Shown here: piece by piece, positions 52,292 through 60,921 of the stretch
Layout of the letters: every line of letters begins with the position of its first letter
Numbering within the stretch: position 1 is the first letter of the stretch
NCBI GenBank assembly: GCA_017469935.1
Contig: JAFUFL010000044.1
Span: 39,264-103,263, forward strand
Length of the DNA: 64,000 nt
Direction: 5' to 3'
Origin: Lachnospiraceae bacterium
Lineage (GTDB): Bacteria > Bacillota > Clostridia > Lachnospirales > Lachnospiraceae
Position numbers and translations under genes: made by a program
The notes under the pieces: generated by a model
The model's input: only the letters and a program-made list of their open reading frames with translations
Told to the model about the DNA's origin: nothing
Databases searched by the model: none

Positions 52292-52783
52292 TTACACCTC
52301 CTCGTAGTAGGAATCAATAATCTTAACTGCGGATTCCGGTGTGCATTTGCCGTAAACTTCTCCGTCTACCGTCATAACGGGAGCCAGTCCGCAGGCGCCA
52401 AGACAGCGGCAGCTGTCAATGGAGAAGAAGCCGTCGGGCGTACACTCACCGGCCTTAATGCCGAGGCGTTCTTCGATCGCAGACAGGATTTTGTCAGCTC
52501 CCTTTACATAGCAAGCGGTTCCGAGACATACGCTCACCGTATGCTCTCCTTTGGGTGTCAGTGTAAACTGTGAATAGAATGTCGCCACGCCAAAAACCTG
52601 CGAAAGCGGAACATTCATCTCCTCAGCGATGATCTCCTGCACTTCTCTGGGCAGGTAGCCGTAAATCCCCTGCGCCTCCTGAAGTACCGGCATCATTGCG
52701 CCGGGCTGGTCCTTGTGCTTCCTGATAAACTTACGAAGCTCGCGTTCCTGTTTGGGTGTCCCCCGAAAAGCCATATTAGCCAT
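52292..52783 (-). CDS. hydC: Hydrogenase NuoE-like [2Fe-2S] subunit
   Basis: A 163-residue protein. The thioredoxin-like [2Fe-2S] fold has ligands in CLGTACYVKG and CRCLGACGLAP. GIYGYLPREVQEIIAEEMNVP is the typical NuoE helix region. It is the first gene of the hydrogenase operon and passes electrons between HydB and the rest. AAAGGAG precedes the start. The 5' untranslated region of about 80 bases holds the hairpin GGCATTGCAGG/CCTGGAATGCC (52813-52850). Confidence 0.92.
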   Translation of the reverse strand: MANMAFRGTPKQERELRKFIRKHKDQPGAMMPVLQEAQGIYGYLPREVQEIIAEEMNVPLSQVFGVATFYSQFTLTPKGEHTVSVCLGTACYVKGADKILSAIEERLGIKAGECTPDGFFSIDSCRCLGACGLAPVMTVDGEVYGKCTPESAVKIIDSYYEEV

Positions 52784-52868
52784 CGATCCCCATCTCCTTT
52801 CAGTTGCATTTTGAAGGGCATTCCAGGACTGTAATGAGGACCTGCAATGCCAATGTAATCTCCTTTAT

Positions 52869-52898
52869 ATTTTACAATAATAAACTGTTAATTGTCAT
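52869..52898 (-). promoter_or_regulatory. Promoter of the hydrogenase operon
   Basis: ATGACA (52893-52898) and TAAAAT (52869-52874) are 18 bases apart on the minus strand. The -35 box lies inside the palindrome at 52892-52909, so repressor binding there would block polymerase. Confidence 0.6.
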
Positions 52899-52918
52899 AT
52901 TTTTGACAAATATTTGTC
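52892..52918 (-). promoter_or_regulatory. Two overlapping palindromes, candidate redox-regulator operator
   Basis: TTGTCAAAAATATGACAA (52892-52909, read on the minus strand) fits the TTGTnAAnnnnTTnACAA shape of Rex sites at its outer positions. GACAAATATTTGTC (52905-52918) is a second perfect palindrome overlapping it by five bases. Rex senses the NADH/NAD+ ratio, which would suit an NADH-linked hydrogenase. Confidence 0.5.
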
Positions 52919-52954
52919 GCAACTAACCATTATTTCGCCGATTTGCACAAAAAA

Positions 52955-52980
52955 AACAGAGCACCTTCCGGTGCTCTGTT
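52955..52980 (-). terminator. Terminator of clpB
   Basis: AACAGAGCACC (52955-52965) pairs with GGTGCTCTGTT (52970-52980) around TTCC. On the minus strand a run of eight T follows. Confidence 0.9.
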
Positions 52981-53015
52981 TGCTAATTTAGCTATATTTT
53001 AAAAATTTCTGTTAT

Positions 53016-55622
53016 TTATTCGTCTTTGGCCACATAGGCATCAAGTTTTCCGTCTGTGACACCGATCGTGATCGTGTCGCCTTCGTCCACCTGGTCCCTG
53101 AGAATGAGCCTTGCCGCCAGCGTCTCGACGTGCTTCTGGATATATCTCTTGAGCGGTCTTGCGCCGTAAGAGGGATCGTAAGCGGCGTCGGCCACGAACT
53201 GCTTGGCCTCATCCGTGAGGCTGATGGTGATCTGCCTGTCCTCCAGCCTCTTGTTGAGATCCGCGATGATCAGATCGATGATATTCGCGATATTGTCCTT
53301 CGTCAGAGGTGTGAAGAGGATGATCTCATCCAGTCTGTTGAGGAATTCCGGACGGAAATGAGCATGAAGGAGGTTCATGACGCTCTCCTGCGCCTCGTCG
53401 CTGATCCTGTCCTCACCGGGGTGCGTCTCCAGGTCTGCCAGGATCTGCTGCGCGCCGATGTTGGAAGTCATGATCAGGATCGTGTTCTTAAAGTCGACGG
53501 TCCTGCCCTGAGAGTCCGTGATCCGGCCGTCGTCAAGAACCTGCAGCAGAACGTTGAACACGTCCGGATGTGCCTTCTCGATCTCGTCGAAGAGCACGAC
53601 ACTGTAAGGTTTGCGGCGGACTGCTTCTGTCAGCTGGCCGCCCTCCTCATATCCGACATATCCGGGCGGCGCTCCGATCAGTCTGGATACGGAGAATTTC
53701 TCCATATACTCGCTCATGTCGATACGGACTATATTTTTCTCATCGTCGAAGAGCGACTGGGCCAAAGCCTTGGCCAGCTCTGTCTTACCTACGCCGGTGG
53801 GACCGAGGAACATGAAGGAGCCGATGGGCTTTGTGGGATCCTTGATGCCGGCCTTGCTCCTGAGGATCGCCTCGGAGACCTTGGTGACGGCTTCGTCCTG
53901 TCCGATGACTCTCTTGTGCAGCTCTTCGTCCAGATGCAGGGTCTTGGAGCGCTCACTCTCCGTCAGCTTGCTGATCGGAATGCCGGTCCATCGGGAAACG
54001 ATCCTGCCGATCTCATTCTCGGTCACGCGGTCGTGTACGAGAGAGACGTCCTCGTCCTTCATCTTGCCCTCTTCTTCGGCGAGCTGCTTTCTGAGGGACG
54101 GCAGCGTGCCGTACTGCAGCTCCGCCGCCTTGTTCAGGTCGCCCTGCTGCTGCGCCTTCTGGATCTCTCCGTTTACCTGGTCGATCTGCTCGCGGATTTT
54201 GGAGAGCTGGTCCACGCGTGCCTTCTCGTTCTCCCACTGCGCTTTTTGGGACGCAAACTTATCCTTCAGCTCTGCCAGTTCCTTCTGCAGGTCCGTGAGA
54301 CGCTCCATACTGAGCTTGTCGTCCTCTTTCTTCAGAGCCGTCTCCTCGATCTCCATCTGCAGGATCTTTCTCTGCATCTCATCCAGCTCTGTCGGAAGCG
54401 AGTTCATCTCTGTCTTGATCAGCGCGCAGGCCTCATCCACCAGGTCAATGGCCTTGTCGGGAAGGAAACGATCCGAGATGTAGCGGTTTGAGAGCACGGC
54501 CGCGCTCACCAGCGCGTTGTCCATGATCTTGACGCCGTGGTAGACCTCATACCTCTCCTTTAGACCTCTCAAAATAGAGATTGTATCTTCAACAGTCGGC
54601 TCATCGACCATGACGGGCTGGAATCTTCTCTCCAGAGCCGCGTCCTTCTCGATGTACTGCCTGTATTCCTTGAGCGTTGTCGCGCCGATGCAGTGCAGTT
54701 CGCCTCTGGCAAGCATGGGCTTGAGCATATTGCCTGCGTCCATGGCGCCTTCCGACTTGCCTGCACCCACGATCGTGTGCAGCTCATCGATGAAAAGAAT
54801 GATCTCGCCGTCGCTCTGGCGCACATCCTCGAGCACGGCCTTGAGACGCTCCTCGAACTCTCCTCTGTATTTTGCCCCCGCCACAAGGGAACCCATGTTG
54901 AGGGAGAAGATCTTCTTGTCCTTAAGTCCCTCCGGGACATCTCCCTTGGCGATTCGCTGTGCCAGTCCTTCGACGACAGCGGTCTTGCCGACGCCGGGCT
55001 CACCGATCAGGACCGGGTTGTTCTTGGTCTTTCTGGAGAGAATGCGGACTACGTTGCGGATCTCCGCGTCTCTGCCGATGACCGGATCCAGCTTCTGGTC
55101 CCTGGCTTTTCCGACCAGTTCCTCGCCGTATTTGGCAAGTGTGTCATAGGTAGCCTCCGGATTGTCCGTCGTCACTCTCTGATTTCCTCTCACGGTGGAG
55201 AGCGCCTTCAGGAAAGTATCTCTCGTGATGCTGTACTCCTTGAAGAGCTGGGAGATCACGCGGTCCGCGTTCCTGATCAGGGACAGGAACAGGTGCTCCA
55301 CGCTCACATACTCGTCCCCGAGCTGCTTCGCCTCATTCTCCGCGCCGATCAGGACCTTATTGAGGTCACCGCTCACATACACTCTGGACTCGGATCCTCT
55401 CACCTTGTTGACACCGGCCAGGGCGCGCTCCGCCCTCTGCTTGAATTCATCCGGGTCGATTCCCATCTTCTGGACCAGCTTCAGGATCAGGCTGTCCTCT
55501 ATTGTTAAAAGACTGTAAAGCAGATGTTCCTGCTCGATCTGTTGATTTCCGTACTCATATGCAAGCTTTTCGCACTGATTCACGGCTTCAATAGATTTCT
55601 GTGTGAATTTCTGTATATTCAT
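53016..55622 (-). CDS. clpB: Disaggregase chaperone ClpB
   Basis: An 868-residue protein with AAAGGAG upstream. The N-domain (1-145) is followed by AAA1 with Walker [10 protein letters not shown] (about 205), the middle coiled coil (about 400-525) with [16 protein letters not shown], then AAA2 with [12 protein letters not shown] (about 605) and SNIGAQQIL. It pulls proteins out of aggregates together with DnaK. The promoter overlaps an inverted repeat rather than a CIRCE or a clear CtsR site. Confidence 0.96.
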   Translation of the reverse strand: MNIQKFTQKSIEAVNQCEKLAYEYGNQQIEQEHLLYSLLTIEDSLILKLVQKMGIDPDEFKQRAERALAGVNKVRGSESRVYVSGDLNKVLIGAENEAKQLGDEYVSVEHLFLSLIRNADRVISQLFKEYSITRDTFLKALSTVRGNQRVTTDNPEATYDTLAKYGEELVGKARDQKLDPVIGRDAEIRNVVRILSRKTKNNPVLIGEPGVGKTAVVEGLAQRIAKGDVPEGLKDKKIFSLNMGSLVAGAKYRGEFEERLKAVLEDVRQSDGEIILFIDELHTIVGAGKSEGAMDAGNMLKPMLARGELHCIGATTLKEYRQYIEKDAALERRFQPVMVDEPTVEDTISILRGLKERYEVYHGVKIMDNALVSAAVLSNRYISDRFLPDKAIDLVDEACALIKTEMNSLPTELDEMQRKILQMEIEETALKKEDDKLSMERLTDLQKELAELKDKFASQKAQWENEKARVDQLSKIREQIDQVNGEIQKAQQQGDLNKAAELQYGTLPSLRKQLAEEEGKMKDEDVSLVHDRVTENEIGRIVSRWTGIPISKLTESERSKTLHLDEELHKRVIGQDEAVTKVSEAILRSKAGIKDPTKPIGSFMFLGPTGVGKTELAKALAQSLFDDEKNIVRIDMSEYMEKFSVSRLIGAPPGYVGYEEGGQLTEAVRRKPYSVVLFDEIEKAHPDVFNVLLQVLDDGRITDSQGRTVDFKNTILIMTSNIGAQQILADLETHPGEDRISDEAQESVMNLLHAHFRPEFLNRLDEIILFTPLTKDNIANIIDLIIADLNKRLEDRQITISLTDEAKQFVADAAYDPSYGARPLKRYIQKHVETLAARLILRDQVDEGDTITIGVTDGKLDAYVAKDE

Positions 55623-55662
55623 AGCACTCCTTTCTCGCAGTGTTTTGATTTCTTTGTTCTAT

Positions 55663-55694
55663 AACTACTATAACACGTAGTTCTTTCTTGTCAA
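55663..55694 (-). promoter_or_regulatory. clpB promoter with inverted repeat over the -10 box
   Basis: On the minus strand TTGACA (55689-55694) and TATAGT (55667-55672) are 16 bases apart. The perfect inverted repeat AACTAC-N8-GTAGTT (55663-55682) covers the -10 box and much of the spacer. Confidence 0.6.
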
Positions 55695-55772
55695 GCAATA
55701 TTTTACAAATTTTGATAAAGCTGTTTAAAGCCTGCGCAATGAAAATAATGAACACGAAGAAAAAACAAAAGA

Positions 55773-55807
55773 GCCTTTGCCGAACGATCCACGTTTCGGC
55801 CAAAGGC
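55773..55807 (-). terminator. Terminator of the HdeD-like gene
   Basis: GCCTTTG-CCGAA and TTCGG-C-CAAAGGC form a stem with a one-base bulge. On the minus strand TCTTTTGTTTTTTC follows. A smaller hairpin ACTCGTT/AACGAGT (55828-55844) lies just before it. Confidence 0.85.
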
Positions 55808-55867
55808 CCCCTTGCGGTAATGCAAGACTCGTTAAAAACGAGTTGTACTATTTAATCTGAAGCTTCT

Positions 55868-56809
55868 TCACTGTCCGGCTTTACCGGTGCCGGTATTGTC
55901 ACCATCATTTGAATTCCGGCTTGAGTAAAGAAGGAAATCCGTTTCCTGTTCAACCTGTCTCATATACGCGGGAATATCGTCTTGCTCTTCCGTATCGGAT
56001 TGCCCCTTTGCAGAATGCGTGTAAGCAGGTACATGGTTTTCTTTGCCGCTCTCCGCCGCCTCAGGCTTTGCAGAAATCGCGGGATCCGTCGTCCCCTGTA
56101 CAGTCTCCGCTTTCACACTGTCTGAGTCTTTTCTCAATGTTCCCGCCGCATTTGTCGCTCCGGTGCCCTGCGCTTGCGCTCCTGCTGCCGCACTCGCCGT
56201 GCCGCCGCCCACTGTGCCCGCAGCTGCTGCTCCCTCGGCTTTCGGCTCCACTTCCACCGCCGAGCCCTCAACCGTAGTAGCCGTGTTCTTAGAGGATTTA
56301 TAGACTCTCGACGTAACCCAGAGGTGAGAAGCTCCGTCAAAAACCAGGACACCGCCGGCAATCCTCGTGATCAGGGCAGCGAGTCCGAACGCCTTGTTAA
56401 TAATGAAGATTCCGCAGCCGATCGTGATAACAGCAATGATAAGAGAGATCCACCATCTTCCGTACTTACTTCGCGAAAGGATAAAAGTCTCCCCGAGGTT
56501 GATCAGTCCGCTGATCACAATCATGATGCCCAGAATCGTAGGAATCAGCTTGATGAGCTCTTCCGGATGCAGGAAAATCACGGCCCCGCATATGAGCATC
56601 ACAAGAGCCATGACAAGCAAAATTGACTTCAGTGCCGAGTCATGATCCTGAAAGTACATAACTCCGGCCGCAACACCTCCTACCGCGAGAAACACGCCGA
56701 TGAACCTCGCAAGGAAATAGAGACTGTTTGACGGCCAGATGAGAAGAATAATGCCCAGGAGCAGCGCACCTGCAGAAAAAAGCACTCGATTCAACGTGAA
56801 GCTCTTCAT
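55868..56809 (-). CDS. HdeD/DUF308-like membrane protein with long polar tail
   Basis: A 313-residue protein with about six hydrophobic segments in the first 160 residues (helix pairs such as GIILLIWPSN and ILGIMIVISGLINLGE), the DUF308/HdeD pattern. The following about 150 residues are Ala/Gly/Glu/Thr-rich low complexity, ending with an acidic block (DIPAYMRQVEQETDF). The tail is longer than in plain HdeD proteins. Function is unknown; HdeD in E. coli relates to acid resistance. A GGGGG-type site precedes the start. Confidence 0.75.
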   Translation of the reverse strand: MKSFTLNRVLFSAGALLLGIILLIWPSNSLYFLARFIGVFLAVGGVAAGVMYFQDHDSALKSILLVMALVMLICGAVIFLHPEELIKLIPTILGIMIVISGLINLGETFILSRSKYGRWWISLIIAVITIGCGIFIINKAFGLAALITRIAGGVLVFDGASHLWVTSRVYKSSKNTATTVEGSAVEVEPKAEGAAAAGTVGGGTASAAAGAQAQGTGATNAAGTLRKDSDSVKAETVQGTTDPAISAKPEAAESGKENHVPAYTHSAKGQSDTEEQDDIPAYMRQVEQETDFLLYSSRNSNDGDNTGTGKAGQ

Positions 56810-56852
56810 AAAAACACCCCCTGATGAGATCCCTGATGAGTTGATGTGTTAA

Positions 56853-57473
56853 TTATAGCACACCTTCCTCACTCGTAAGGAAGCGATCGAGCAGATTATA
56901 CAGATCTTCTCTTCCGGCTTTGCTGGTACCGGAGAACGGAATCACGTCAAAACTCACATCGTGGCTTACGGTACTCTTTTCCTTGATGGTTCTGCGGATC
57001 ATGGCTGTCTGTTTGGCAATCTGGCTTCTCTTGATCTTGTCGGACTTGGTCGCAATGATGTACGGAGTGAACCCGGCCGCGAGAACCCAGTCGAACATCA
57101 TCACATCGTTGTCAGACGGCTCATGCCGGATATCGACAAGAAGAAAAACAGCCCGGAGCATCTTGCTGGTATGAAGATAGTTCTCAATCATCTTCCCCCA
57201 CTTCTGCTTTACTTTGACGCCGGCTGTCGCATAGCCGTAACCGGGCAGATCTACAAGGTAGAACTCGTCGTTGATATTGTAATAATTGATCGTCTGCGTT
57301 TTGCCGGGAGTGGCGCTGGTCCTCGCATAGGATTTACGGTTCATGAGCGCGTTGATCAGGGTCGATTTTCCCACATTGCTCTTTCCCGCAAATGCGAATT
57401 CGGGCTTTGTGTTTTCCGGGAGCTTGCTGGTGATTCCGCACACCGTCTCCAGATTTACTGTCTTTATGACCAT
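56853..57473 (-). CDS. engB: Ribosome-biogenesis GTPase EngB (YsxC/YihA)
   Basis: The ATG at 57473 (MVIKTVNLETVCGIT) follows AAAGGG and gives 206 residues. GTPase motifs: G1 AGKSNVGKST, G3 DLPGYG, G4 TKSDK. FAFAGKSNVGKSTLINALMN is highly typical. It takes part in 50S ribosome assembly. It follows clpX in the Firmicute order tig-clpP-clpX-(lon)-engB, but lon is absent from this position. It is separated from clpX by a hairpin. Confidence 0.95.
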   Translation of the reverse strand: MVIKTVNLETVCGITSKLPENTKPEFAFAGKSNVGKSTLINALMNRKSYARTSATPGKTQTINYYNINDEFYLVDLPGYGYATAGVKVKQKWGKMIENYLHTSKMLRAVFLLVDIRHEPSDNDVMMFDWVLAAGFTPYIIATKSDKIKRSQIAKQTAMIRRTIKEKSTVSHDVSFDVIPFSGTSKAGREDLYNLLDRFLTSEEGVL

Positions 57474-57525
57474 ACATATCCCTTTCCGTGACTGTACAAA
57501 TCTATTCCTGCAACTATACAAGAAT

Positions 57526-57550
57526 CGCTTCTGCAAATACTGCAGAAGCG
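57526..57550 (-). terminator. Hairpin between clpX and engB
   Basis: CGCTTCTGCA (57526-57535) pairs perfectly with TGCAGAAGCG (57541-57550). On the minus strand ATTCTTGTAT follows, a weak U-tract. It may stop part of the clpX transcript. Confidence 0.65.
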
Positions 57551-57589
57551 ATATTAATGATCGAAGCTATGTCAAAATATTGCGGCGCG

Positions 57590-58885
57590 TCACTTGGCCT
57601 CGAGAAGCTCAATCGTCTTGATCTCCGGAGCCTCCCGGATCACCTTGGGGGATTCCCCGCTGACGACCGACTCTCTCGTAATGATGCACTCCTTAATGGT
57701 CTTGTCGGAAGGAATGGTGAACATGACGTCCATCATGACCTTCTCCATAATGGAGCGGAGTCCTCTGGCTCCGGTCCCGCGCTCCACCGCGAGGTCCGCA
57801 ATGGCCTCGAGAGCGCCGTCCTCGAAGGAGAGCTTGACTTCGTCATAGGCAAACAGCTTTTTGTACTGTTTGCTCAGCGCGTTCTTGGGCTCCTTGAGAA
57901 TGCGGATCAGCGCGTCGCGATCCAGTTCATTGAGTGTGGTGACGACCGGAACACGTCCGATAAACTCGGGGATCAGGCCGAATTTCACGAGATCCTGCGG
58001 GAGCACCTGCGCCAGCGTCTCATCCAGCTTCTTGGACTCGCTGCCTTCCACATTCGCGTGGAAGCCGATGGCTCTCTTGCCTGTTCGGGCGTTGATGATC
58101 CTGTCCAGACCGTCAAAGGCGCCGCCCACGATAAACAGGATATTGGTCGTGTTGATCTGAATAAGTTCCTGCTGAGGGTGCTTGCGGCCGCCCTGCGGAG
58201 GAACCGATGCATTGGTTCCCTCGATGATCTTGAGCAGAGCCTGCTGCACACCTTCCCCCGAGACGTCTCTTGTTATGGAGACGTTCTCGCCCTTTTTCGA
58301 TATTTTGTCAATTTCATCAATGTAAATGATGCCGATCTGAGCTCTCTCGATGTTGTAATCCGCGGCCTGGATCAGCTTCAGAAGAATATTCTCCACGTCT
58401 TCGCCGACATAACCGGCTTCCGTGAGCGTGGTGGCGTCCGCGATCGCGAAGGGAACATTGATGATCTTGGCCAGTGTCTGCGCAAGATAGGTCTTACCGG
58501 AACCGGTGGGACCCAGCATCAGAATATTGCTCTTCTGGAGTTCTACGCCGTCGTCTTCTGTCTTTCCGGGGCCTGCCTTGATGCGCTTGTAGTGGTTGTA
58601 AACGGCAACCGAAAGCGTTTTCTTGGCTTCGTCCTGTCCGATCACATACTCATCGAGAAATTTCTTGATCTCCGCCGGTTTGAGAAGATTGATGCCGTCT
58701 TCGGCGGCTTCCTCCTCCGCGTAATCGCTCTCCTGAAGCGATTCGTCGATGATGTCGGCGCAGATCGCAACGCATTCATCACAGATATAAACTCCTTCGG
58801 GGCCCGCGATCAGCTTGGATACCTGCTTCTCGGTCCTGTTGCAGAAGGAGCATCTGCGCGGCTGCATTTTCGTCTTATCTGCCAT
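57590..58885 (-). CDS. clpX: ATP-dependent protease ATPase subunit ClpX
   Basis: A 431-residue protein. It has an N-terminal zinc-binding domain (CSFCNRTE and CDEC), Walker [13 protein letters not shown] (about 120), Walker [11 protein letters not shown], and the ClpP-binding IGF-type loop as IGRVP with LIPEF near residue 270. It unfolds tagged proteins and feeds them to ClpP. Its first 11 bases overlap the end of clpP, so the two are coupled. The ribosome site lies inside clpP. Confidence 0.96.
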   Translation of the reverse strand: MADKTKMQPRRCSFCNRTEKQVSKLIAGPEGVYICDECVAICADIIDESLQESDYAEEEAAEDGINLLKPAEIKKFLDEYVIGQDEAKKTLSVAVYNHYKRIKAGPGKTEDDGVELQKSNILMLGPTGSGKTYLAQTLAKIINVPFAIADATTLTEAGYVGEDVENILLKLIQAADYNIERAQIGIIYIDEIDKISKKGENVSITRDVSGEGVQQALLKIIEGTNASVPPQGGRKHPQQELIQINTTNILFIVGGAFDGLDRIINARTGKRAIGFHANVEGSESKKLDETLAQVLPQDLVKFGLIPEFIGRVPVVTTLNELDRDALIRILKEPKNALSKQYKKLFAYDEVKLSFEDGALEAIADLAVERGTGARGLRSIMEKVMMDVMFTIPSDKTIKECIITRESVVSGESPKVIREAPEIKTIELLEAK

Positions 58886-59480
58886 CAGTAATCTCCTTGC
58901 GGGTTGTATAGATCCTGTCGATCAGGCCGTATTCGAGGGCCTGCTCAGGCGTCATCCAATTATCCCTGTCAGTGTCCATGACAACCTTCTCGTAAGGCTG
59001 TCCCGTATTCTGAGCGAGGATTCTGTTCATTCTTTCCTTAGTAGCAGCCATGTGCGCCGCCTGAATGGCAATATCAGAGGCCTGTCCCTGTGCTCCGCCC
59101 AGCGGCTGGTGGATCAGGATCTCCGAATGAGGAAGGGAATATCTCTTTCCCTTTGTGCCGCCTGCCAGAAGGAAAGCTCCCATGCTGGCTGCCATTCCCA
59201 CGCAAATTGTCGAGACGTCGCACTTTACGAACTGCATCGTATCGTAGATTGCCATTCCCGAGGAGATGGATCCGCCGGGACTGTTGATGTAAAACTGGAT
59301 ATCCTTGTCCGGATCCTCTCCCTCGAGGAAGAGCATCTGTGCAACGATGAGCTGAGCCGACGTGTCGTTCACTTCATCGCCGAGGAAGATGATCCTCTCC
59401 TTGAGAAGTCTGGAAAAGATATCATAAGACCGCTCTCCGGAGCCTGTCTGTTCAATTACATAAGGGACTAAATTTGCCAT
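58875..59480 (-). CDS. clpP: ATP-dependent Clp protease proteolytic subunit
   Basis: A 201-residue protein. The serine protease triad is Ser99 (GMAASMGAF), His124 (ILIHQPLGG) and Asp173 (TDRDNWMTP). [20 protein letters not shown] is the family block. It forms the tetradecameric chamber that works with ClpX. It is second in the tig-clpP-clpX block, with GGAGG upstream and an 11-base overlap into clpX. Confidence 0.97.
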   Translation of the reverse strand: MANLVPYVIEQTGSGERSYDIFSRLLKERIIFLGDEVNDTSAQLIVAQMLFLEGEDPDKDIQFYINSPGGSISSGMAIYDTMQFVKCDVSTICVGMAASMGAFLLAGGTKGKRYSLPHSEILIHQPLGGAQGQASDIAIQAAHMAATKERMNRILAQNTGQPYEKVVMDTDRDNWMTPEQALEYGLIDRIYTTRKEITDGR

Positions 59481-59509
59481 TATTACCTCCGTAAAGTAAA
59501 ACTGTAAGA

Positions 59510-59540
59510 GGCGGAGCGCAGGTCATTTCCGCGCTCCGCC
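59510..59540 (-). terminator. Terminator hairpin after trigger factor
   Basis: GGCGGAGCGC (59510-59519) pairs with GCGCTCCGCC (59531-59540). TCTTACAGTTTT follows on the minus strand. It lies between tig and clpP, so it may lower clpP expression from the tig promoter. Confidence 0.75.
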
Positions 59541-59546
59541 ATCCGA

Positions 59547-60839
59547 TTACTTTTCTACAGCATTATCAGCGACGAAGGATAAAGCCTTCTGTACGGCGAT
59601 GTCCTCCATCATTCTGTCTTTCTCTCTTCCCTCAAAGATTTTCTTCACGGTCTCAAGGTCTGCACCATAAGCCTCTGCGAGCTTTGTGAGCTCTGTCTCG
59701 AAGTCCTCTTCGGTGGCGACGATATTCTCAACCTTTACGATCTCTTCAAGCACAAGGCGAGTGCGGATGCGCTTCTCAGCCTGCTCCTTGGAGTCCTCGA
59801 CCATCTTCTCTCTGGTCATTCCCATGTAAGCGAAGTACTGATCAATGCTAAGGCCCTGAGACTGGAGTCTCTGTGCGAACTCGTCGACGATCTGCTCCTG
59901 CTGTGCTTTGAGCATGGGCTCGGGAATTTCGATCTCGGAATCAGCGATGATGGCGTCGATGACCTTGTTCTCTTTCTCGGTTCTTGCTCTCTCTTCTTTT
60001 CTGGTCTCCAAATTCTTGCGGATGTCAGCCTTGAACTCCTCGAGTGTGTCGAACTCGGAAACATCGTCCGCGAACTCATCATTGAGCTCGGGAAGGATCT
60101 TCTCGGTAATCTTGAGAACAGTGCACTTGAACACTGCAGCCTTGCCTGCCAGATCCTCAGCCTGATAGTTCTCGGGGAATGTGACGTTTACTTCGATCTC
60201 TTTGCCGATCTCCGCGCCGATGAGCTGCTCTTCAAATCCGGGAATGAAAGATCCGGAACCGATGGTCAGAGGATAATCCTCGCCCTTGCCGCCTTCGAAT
60301 GCAACGCCGTCAACAAATCCCTCGAAGTTGAGGTTGATCTGGTCGCCGTCCTTGACTGCTCTGTCGGTCACTTCCTTCATGGAAGCGTTCTTTTCCTGCT
60401 CTCTCTTAAGCTCTTCCTCGACTTCCTCATCCGTGACAGCCGTGTCGATCTTCTCGATCTCTACGCCCTTGTACTTGCCGAGTCCTACCGGAGGCTTCAC
60501 TGCAACAGTTGCTGTATAGATCAAAGGCATACCTGCCTGAGCCTGCTCGAGGCCGATCTCAGGGTTGGAAGAGATCTCGGAGCTGATCTCGCAGTTCTGT
60601 GCAGCTTCGGGATAGGTGCTGTTGATCGTATCGTTGATGGCTTCTTCAAGGAAAATGCCTTCGCCGTACATCTTCTCGATCAGCTTCCTGGGAGCCTTTC
60701 CTCTGCGGAATCCGGGAATGCTCATTCTCTTTCTCTCTTTGAGATATACCTTATCGATTGCTTTATCAAAATCTTCGGCACTCACCTCAATTGTGAGTTT
60801 TGCCATACTCTTTTCCAGTTTTTCAACCGTAACCTTCAT
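59547..60839 (-). CDS. tig: Trigger factor chaperone
   Basis: A 430-residue protein. The ribosome-binding loop is seen as GFRRGKAPRKLIEK (about residues 43-56), followed by the PPIase domain with GDQINLNFEGFVDG and GSGSFIPGFEEQLIG, then the helical C-domain. It binds nascent chains at the ribosome exit. AGGAGG precedes the start. It opens the tig-clpP-clpX group and has its own promoter. Confidence 0.96.
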   Translation of the reverse strand: MKVTVEKLEKSMAKLTIEVSAEDFDKAIDKVYLKERKRMSIPGFRRGKAPRKLIEKMYGEGIFLEEAINDTINSTYPEAAQNCEISSEISSNPEIGLEQAQAGMPLIYTATVAVKPPVGLGKYKGVEIEKIDTAVTDEEVEEELKREQEKNASMKEVTDRAVKDGDQINLNFEGFVDGVAFEGGKGEDYPLTIGSGSFIPGFEEQLIGAEIGKEIEVNVTFPENYQAEDLAGKAAVFKCTVLKITEKILPELNDEFADDVSEFDTLEEFKADIRKNLETRKEERARTEKENKVIDAIIADSEIEIPEPMLKAQQEQIVDEFAQRLQSQGLSIDQYFAYMGMTREKMVEDSKEQAEKRIRTRLVLEEIVKVENIVATEEDFETELTKLAEAYGADLETVKKIFEGREKDRMMEDIAVQKALSFVADNAVEK

Positions 60840-60879
60840 TGACTACTATCCTCCTGTCTGATTTACACAATTACAGAGC

Positions 60880-60909
60880 ATTATAACACAACAGTTTCCA
60901 AAATTCCAA
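60880..60909 (-). promoter_or_regulatory. Promoter of tig
   Basis: TTGGAA (60904-60909) and a perfect TATAAT (60880-60885) are 18 bases apart on the minus strand, about 40 bases before the tig start. Confidence 0.65.
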
Positions 60910-60921
60910 CATGAAAACTGT

